From the NCBI GenBank assembly GCA_050084985.1, contig JBITNC010000001.1, positions 157,976,001-158,040,000 on the forward strand: a DNA stretch of 64,000 nucleotides, read 5' to 3'. The DNA comes from Nageia nagi. Lineage: Eukaryota > Pinophyta. The notes beneath the pieces were generated by a model. The model was not told the DNA's origin and did no database searches. It saw only the letters and a list, made by a program, of their open reading frames with translations. Of this stretch, positions 58,872 to 64,000 are shown piece after piece. Made by a program: the position numbers and the translations under genes. The number at the start of each line of letters is the position of its first letter. Within the stretch, counting starts at the first letter, position 1.

Positions 58872-59507
58872 TGTAGTAGCTAAATAATACGATTAATGCA
58901 AATGGGGTTGATTAATGCAATATTGCTCTACTTTATAAATATTAACATATATATCAGAAATATGGTAATAACATGAATGTAGTAGTTTTTACTTATATTC
59001 TATATTCATTTTGGTAATCATAAAATGCATGAAAGATAGAGCATACATTCATGGACAAGTACTCCGTTAGCATCCTATAATTGGCACGTCATTGATACCA
59101 TAAGATAAGTGAAATTACAAGTACAAATAAGAATGTAATGATGAGCAAATTAGCGAATAATCAAATTATGAACATACATACGAACTTACAGAATAATAGA
59201 TGCATAAATGTAAATAGACAAAGCAAGTTGAAATCCTTCGAATGGTCTTCAATTGATAATCTTTGTATTAATTTGAAAATGATTATGTGCCCATGATTCG
59301 CTCATGCCCTATATGTCATCAAATGATGCCTATATATATGATACAAGTTTATATGACTTTGATATTTTGACCCTTTGTACATTCCATACAGGGAGAATAT
59401 ATGGCCTACACATCTTTTATATATTTTAAATCCCTTTTTAAATAATACATTGTTAAGGGATTAAAATCATTTATAAATACATAAAGATTGATTTTAAGGC
59501 ATCTATA
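58872..59507 (-). repeat. Element D, 5' LTR
   Basis: 636 bases, TGTAGTAGC to GCATCTATA on the plus strand; followed by the AAAAC duplication. Bipartite motif at 59064-59100. Confidence 0.94.
59064..59100 (-). repeat. Bipartite motif, D 5' LTR
   Basis: Minus strand GTATCAATGACGTGCC and GGATGCTAACGG halves; 3' LTR copy at 42575-42611. Confidence 0.6.
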
Positions 59508-59512
59508 AAAAC

Positions 59513-59684
59513 CATTTGTTAAAATGATTAAGTAGGTGAATCATTGTAGAACCATTTATATTCTATTACTTTCTCAAAGATGTAAAAAGTTCTCAACTCC
59601 ATTTGTATCTCTATAGAGGAGAACTCTCTTTTACTCTTTTTCTTTATCTTTTCAACTCTCTACCCAATATTGCATTAAAGGGAG
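59513..59684 (+). other. Element F interior, last part
   Basis: Matches 57780-57933 of E (GTAAAAAGTTCTCA and GAGGAGAACTCTC shared). It ends in AAAGGGAG before the 3' LTR. Confidence 0.8.
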
Positions 59685-60165
59685 TGTTGAAAATTGTAAT
59701 GTAATATTATGTAATATTTCTCTTTAATGTAAATTTACTTAATATTTAAAGTATCTTTAGATACTTTAAAGTATTAAAAGAATAAATATAGAAAGAGGAA
59801 TAAATATAGAAACACCTTTAACCTTACCCTTAGGTAAAAAGAAGGTTAAAGGGTGGATTTCTTCTTATAAATAAGAGAGGTACCCCTATTATTATATAAC
59901 TTGATCAAGCATAGTAATGTTTGTCTTATAGAGTTGTAAAAATACTCTTATAAGAGCTTTGTTGAGAATTTGTAAGAAAGTTATCTTGTGAGAAGTAATA
60001 GAATGATGGTTTAAAGTGGATGTACTTCCAAGAGATGGAGGAACCACTATACATGATGTGTTAGTTTTTATGTGATTGATTATTGCTTTGCTAGAAGGAT
60101 GAATGTTAGATTTGTTGAAGAAGCTTCAAGGTGATCTTGGTTTATGGAATCTTTTAATTCCATTA
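59685..60165 (+). repeat. Element F, 3' LTR
   Basis: 481 bases, TGTTGAAAATTG to AATTCCATTA, pairing with 38563-39043. Palindrome at 59745-59770 and hairpin near 59816-59852. Confidence 0.9.
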
Positions 60166-61790
60166 ACATTAAGGCTAAAAAGATGCTTGATAGTAGACCA
60201 AGGACTAGTTTCTAGATTCCAACCATCAACTGATCCTTCACCATATTAATGCCAATTTTAGTCCTTATCATCCTCTAGAACCCTAGCTACCTTTCCTCCG
60301 CTCTCGCTTTCCATCCTTCCCTTTTAACTAGGGCTTTTAAATCAAGTGGACAACTTGTGTCATGTTAAAATCATTATTTTTTAACTATTTTGTTACATTT
60401 GTTTCAATGTCATCTTAATTTGCTAATATGATTGTACTTTTGATATCATAGTTTAAGTAAATATTTTCACATATATTGTGAAAAATTATTTTATTGAACT
60501 AATGTTTGTTGCACATTGTATATTTTGGTTTCAAAGTTGTGGAAGATGTTACCTAAGGAAACTGCTTGTGGGCTTAATTTGATTCATTATGTTTCAAGTC
60601 CTTTACTGGATTGGTACATCATCAAATACCACTTATTTAGAACCCATCATCAAATTAGCCCAAATGTAGAAATGAGCCAATATATTTTTGTGGACTGAAC
60701 TCCAATTTGGGCTATGTTGTTGATTATTTTCTAAATGCTCAAGGTTTTAAGGGAAAAATAAAAAATCCTACATTGGTTTTATCTATGCTCCACAAAGTTT
60801 CCAAGATGGGGACGATAAGGTACAACAAGATGTGTCCTTTGGATTGGTACAACTTGGGCTTGATTTTGGGTACAATAAGGGTATGAAAATATTAAAATAT
60901 ATTAAAATTATAAATATATATATAAAAAGTTTTGAAATTCAAATTTATTATGATGGTAAGCTTAGTTTTACTTTTTACTATTGTAAAGTTGTAAACTTGT
61001 AAGTTGTAATAGTATACTTATACATATACATTTAAAAAGATATGAATATCATAGAAAATAATAACAACTAACAACCTAATTGCGGTTAATGATATCATAG
61101 AAAAAAAACAGCTAAAAGGATCCAAAAGAAGCATATGCCTTGGCATAAATGATAAATCATAAAACAATGTTATGGATATACTATCATTGTAACAATAAGT
61201 AAATAATTAAGGCACAAAGAACAACCTTCATCATCATGTGACATTGGTTTTATGTTGGACAATGAAGAGTTGTAGATACTCTAGTGAATACATATTGAAT
61301 TACTAAGTTGAACTGAGGCTAACAGTTGTAAGTACATGTAACATTAATAGTGTGCTTGTTTCAATTATGTTTGTAGCAGTTGTAAAGTTTAAACTTGTAA
61401 AATTCAAATTTGTAACAAACAATATGCTTGTTAGTTCTTGGTATCAGTTATGAATTTGTAAACACTAAACAACAACATCCTTGAGATGACTAGGCATCCC
61501 CCTGGGGCCTTAGGGATGTCTAATTGTAGAAATGTCCTAGAGAAAAAAACGATGAAATAGTATGACTGATATATTTTGTACTCATCCCTAAAATAATTAA
61601 AATACAAATTCAAAAGTTCTAGGAGCTCCCTATGGAACATAAATTTTTATTTATAAATAAAATTAATAAACCAATAATTGATGTCAACCAACATTTATAC
61701 TTTTTTTATAAATTTTATTTTTGCTTTTTTCTAATTTTTAATTAATCAACTTATTTCTTTTTCCCTTGCTTTGGGGGATTGTCTGCTAGC
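60166..61790. other. Spacer right of the nest, no gene recognised
   Basis: Less repetitive than the rest. A small hairpin-like segment (GGCATCCCCCTGGGG / CCTTAGGGATGTC) lies at 61490-61521. Open frames here are short and show no domain. Confidence 0.45.
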
Positions 61791-62099
61791 TAATTTAGAC
61801 TCTCTCTTCTCAAGTGGGTGTGCGCACCCATAGAAGCACATTCTACCCAGTAATTTTTGTAAATTTTAGCTCCTTTGGGCTCCTCAACTATCTTGTACCG
61901 AGACACTTATTTTCTATTCCAATCAACTTTGGGGACATTAATAAAATTTATTTATTTCGAATCAATCTGCAACTCAACAAAATATGTGAGTTCCCCACAA
62001 CAATTTGGATTTTTGCTTTTTCCAACACAGTTCACATACGAGCTGATTTTTGTCATTTTGACAGTTTACGTGGTAACTTGTATTGTTTGTCTATTGCAG
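61791..62099 (+). other. Possible 5' flank or first intron of the right-edge gene
   Basis: Composition is closer to genic DNA. A strong 3' splice site pattern (TTGTTTGTCTATTGCAG, ending at 62099) follows a pyrimidine-rich stretch, and a GTATGA donor-like site follows at about 62153. This could be a non-coding first exon of about 54 bases. Confidence 0.25.
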
Positions 62100-62159
62100 C
62101 CGTGCCTGATTTGGCTTCTGTTTTGAAATATTCTTATCGTTTTACAGTTTCTGGTATGA

Positions 62160-63773
62160 AAACCTTTTATGTTAATTAGGATGGCATCTTCACATTAATT
62201 ATGGGCCAAGGGAGGAACGAAACAGTAAAACAAAATATGACTCATAATCCCCTCACTAAGAGAATTTGCCCTTTATTTGCAATATTTCAGGATTAGTGGC
62301 TTATATGTATTTGCCAATCCTTAAATATATAGTGTCACATACTAGTATATTGGTGGAAAGTTATGGCAAGGTTTTCATTCTCAGAATAGTACCAAGAACA
62401 CCATGAACTGAAATGTGTACAAAGCTAATGTTTGAGCTGCAAAGCTGAAGGTAATGTTCACCCAAACCAAGATGATCTTCACTGAGGCTGCTGTTTATAG
62501 GATGTGACAACTTGGACTTCTTGATAGGGCATCTCACATTTATGTTAAGGAGGATACATATCAATTCATGGCTTTGTGCATCTATGCAAATGGGCTCCTC
62601 TAAATCTTATTAGCAGGTTTAATGAAGTTCCAAAAGGGATACGGGATTCCTAGTTATGAGTATTATTCTTTTTGTTAAGGACTTATCTCCTATACTTACA
62701 GGGTACAGAAATGGCAGAATGTGAGTATGAAGAGGGGCATCTTCACTAGCGCTGTAAAAACAATAGAGATGTGGACAACATTTTTAGTGAAATAATAATC
62801 ACTTCTCATAATTGGGTACTGTTTAGATGTACACATAGGGAATTTCTATTGAACATGCAAAAATCTGTGCAGAGTATGATGGTCAACAAACTAATTACAG
62901 ATAAGCATTTGTGGACATTTAGTGCCATCCTTCAGTTCAGATTCGGGCTTAGTAGTTTTGGATTTCAATGTTTTTTTCTGCATCTAACCTCCTCTGACAG
63001 TAACAGTATAAGGTTCTAAAACCATTATTATAACAGCAGAAGAAAATGGAATTAACACTAGGCTTACATGTTGAGAGGGTTGTACATTGAGAGCCCACCA
63101 TAACCAGAAGGTAAATAACCTCAATACCAGCATGTATTACACTTTATGTTCAACCAATATAAGAAACACAAGACTGAAGCAAGGCTGTAAAGAAGGTAGG
63201 GTTCAATGGCTAGAAACATCAATACCTACATCATTTCCCATGGTTGTAAGTGTAACATGGTGTGCATAGTCTACGAGACAACATAATATCAATGCAAGGA
63301 GTATTGGTGTATTGCTTTTTGAGTACAATTCAAGAATAGAGTTACCTAAATATCAAGTACTTATAGTGGACAGAATTTTATTTGCAGAGAAAGTATAATA
63401 ATTTGCTTGTCTTTTCCCATAACAAGGGAGCATACAACATGTCATTAGCTTCAACATGAAGGTGGATTTTTTTCTGACTATTTTATAGTTTACAAGGTCC
63501 CATTTTTAATATCTAATGAAATTTGCTCCACAAGAAAGGAGTAAAACATCTGCTCAGACCTACTGGATATATTCTCTGAATTCTGTGACATAAGTCTCGT
63601 TTCCTTACATGGCAATTGGCAACAGATGTACTAAAATTTATGGATAGAAAATTGTTATTTAAGTACGTTTCTTTTGAATCGTTGAACAATTGATGTTTAG
63701 GCCTTTTCTTGTTTTCATATATTTTTCCATATTTAAGGGTATGTGCATGGATTGTTTTTGCAAATTGAACAGC
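62160..63773 (+). other. Non-repetitive sequence, possibly intron of the right-edge gene
   Basis: No transposon sequence and no domain on either strand. It ends with TTTTTGCAAATTGAACAG (63756-63773), a plausible splice acceptor before the coding exon. No other support. Confidence 0.3.
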
Positions 63774-63802
63774 TTACATTACAAGTGTCATAGTGAAAGA
63801 AG

Positions 63803-63950
63803 ATGGCTCTGAGAAAGTTTTTTGGATGGTCTAATGGAGAGGTAATGAGATCAGATGCAAAGCCCTGCTCAACCACGATGCAACAGACAGCTAGCATGTT
63901 CAGTGTTGGTGGAGCTCTAGCATTTTGGATTCTTTCTAGGACACATTATG
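63803..63950 (+). CDS. First coding exon of a small membrane protein (COX20-like?), gene continues past the window
   Basis: The ATG at 63803 lies in AAGATGGCT, a good plant start context. The frame stays open to a GTATGT splice donor at 63951, giving 49 codons plus one base. The protein starts MALRKFFGW, then SDAKPCS, and a hydrophobic stretch FSVGGALAFWIL (about residues 33-44), probably a membrane segment, followed by SRTHYG. The PC...GG..FW...R.HYG pattern is that of a small conserved plant protein and recalls the mitochondrial COX20 family, which helps assemble cytochrome c oxidase. That family name is tentative. There are no stops and codon use is not decayed, unlike everything to the left. 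A probable splice acceptor (CAG at 63773) would give a 29-base 5' UTR piece. Confidence 0.65.
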
Positions 63951-64000
63951 GTATGTCATGTCATTCCTTATTTATGTGTTTCCATGAGATTGTGTATCAA
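63951..64000 (+). other. Start of intron after the coding exon
   Basis: GTATGTCATG, a canonical donor; the rest of the intron lies outside. Confidence 0.55.

Larger units (their letters stand above)
42384..59507 (-). mobile_element. Element D, Ty3/gypsy Tat-type retrotransposon, minus strand
   Basis: LTRs of 635 and 636 bases at 42384-43018 and 58872-59507. AAAAC on both sides (42379-42383 and 59508-59512) is a perfect target duplication inside F. Read on the minus strand: primer site, gag, protease, RT, RNase H, archaeal-like RNase H, integrase with GPY tail, a 3' UTR with three ~192-bp repeats, polypurine tract. Copia element E interrupts its gag. Without E it is about 8.7 kb. It has fewer stops than C, but its RT active site is changed (YIDY). 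Same lineage as C. Confidence 0.95.
38563..60165 (+). mobile_element. Element F, copia-like LTR element without pol, outer shell of nest
   Basis: LTRs of 481 bases each at 38563-39043 and 59685-60165, with a primer site after the first and a purine-rich tract before the second. The interior, without the inserted D, is 39044-42378 plus 59513-59684, about 3.5 kb, with no gag or pol motif. The parts near 41300-42378 and 59513-59684 match the 3' UTR of copia element E (57480-57930), and the leader also resembles that of E. F is therefore a pol-less relative of E. Flanking five-base repeats are not convincing. Confidence 0.85.

Noticed and set aside
38558-60170. Target duplication of F (GCAAT left, ACATT right)
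   Set aside because: Only three of five bases agree; not better than chance, so not claimed.
61814-62179. Plus-strand open frame of 121 codons as a coding gene
   Set aside because: Phe/Ile/Leu-rich, no domain, and it runs across a strong splice acceptor pattern; more likely intron or UTR sequence.

Overview
The window looks like intergenic DNA from a large seed-plant genome. It is very AT-rich (roughly 70% A+T by eye) and almost completely built of old, nested LTR retrotransposons whose genes are full of stop codons. I saw no bacterial operons, rRNA, tRNA genes or CRISPR arrays. Low CpG, transition-type decay and deep nesting fit a gymnosperm or another large plant genome with strongly methylated, deaminated repeats; the species cannot be fixed from this sequence.

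Layout, left to right. (1) 1-11671: LTR element A (5' LTR cut by the window edge), which has a gag-like gene but no recognisable pol. A complete chromovirus-type Ty3/gypsy element B (2506-8647) is inserted in it, with a perfect CTAAA target duplication. (2) 11672-14885: AT-rich spacer with tandem repeats and a 145-bp hairpin. (3) 14886-22771: element C, a Ty3/gypsy element of Tat type (gag, protease, reverse transcriptase, two RNase H domains, integrase), inserted in a ~40-bp minisatellite. (4) 22772-34744: spacer with small repeats, weak gag remains and an L1-type LINE ORF1 relic on the minus strand. (5) 34745-~37861: short non-autonomous LTR element G; its right LTR is split by a 723-bp solo LTR (H) flanked by CAAAA. 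(6) 38563-60165: a three-level nest. Copia-like element F (no pol) contains minus-strand Tat element D (42384-59507, AAAAC duplication), which contains copia element E (50001-~58422). (7) 60166-64000: non-repetitive sequence that ends in one convincing host exon (63803-63950) encoding the start of a small membrane protein, followed by a GTATGT splice donor at the edge.

No transposon gene here is intact. The retroelement genes are described as pseudogenes, by domain. The strongest unexplained signal is a short bipartite motif (core YYAAYRNYRTGC). It recurs in the LTRs, in the untranslated regions and at the boundaries between polyprotein domains of elements B, C and D, which belong to two different Ty3/gypsy lineages. 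Other points of note are a stop-only decay pattern in B gag, a ~192-bp tandem repeat in the 3' UTR of the Tat elements, LTR palindromes kept in shape between E and F although their sequence differs, and a GC-rich block inside the leader of E.
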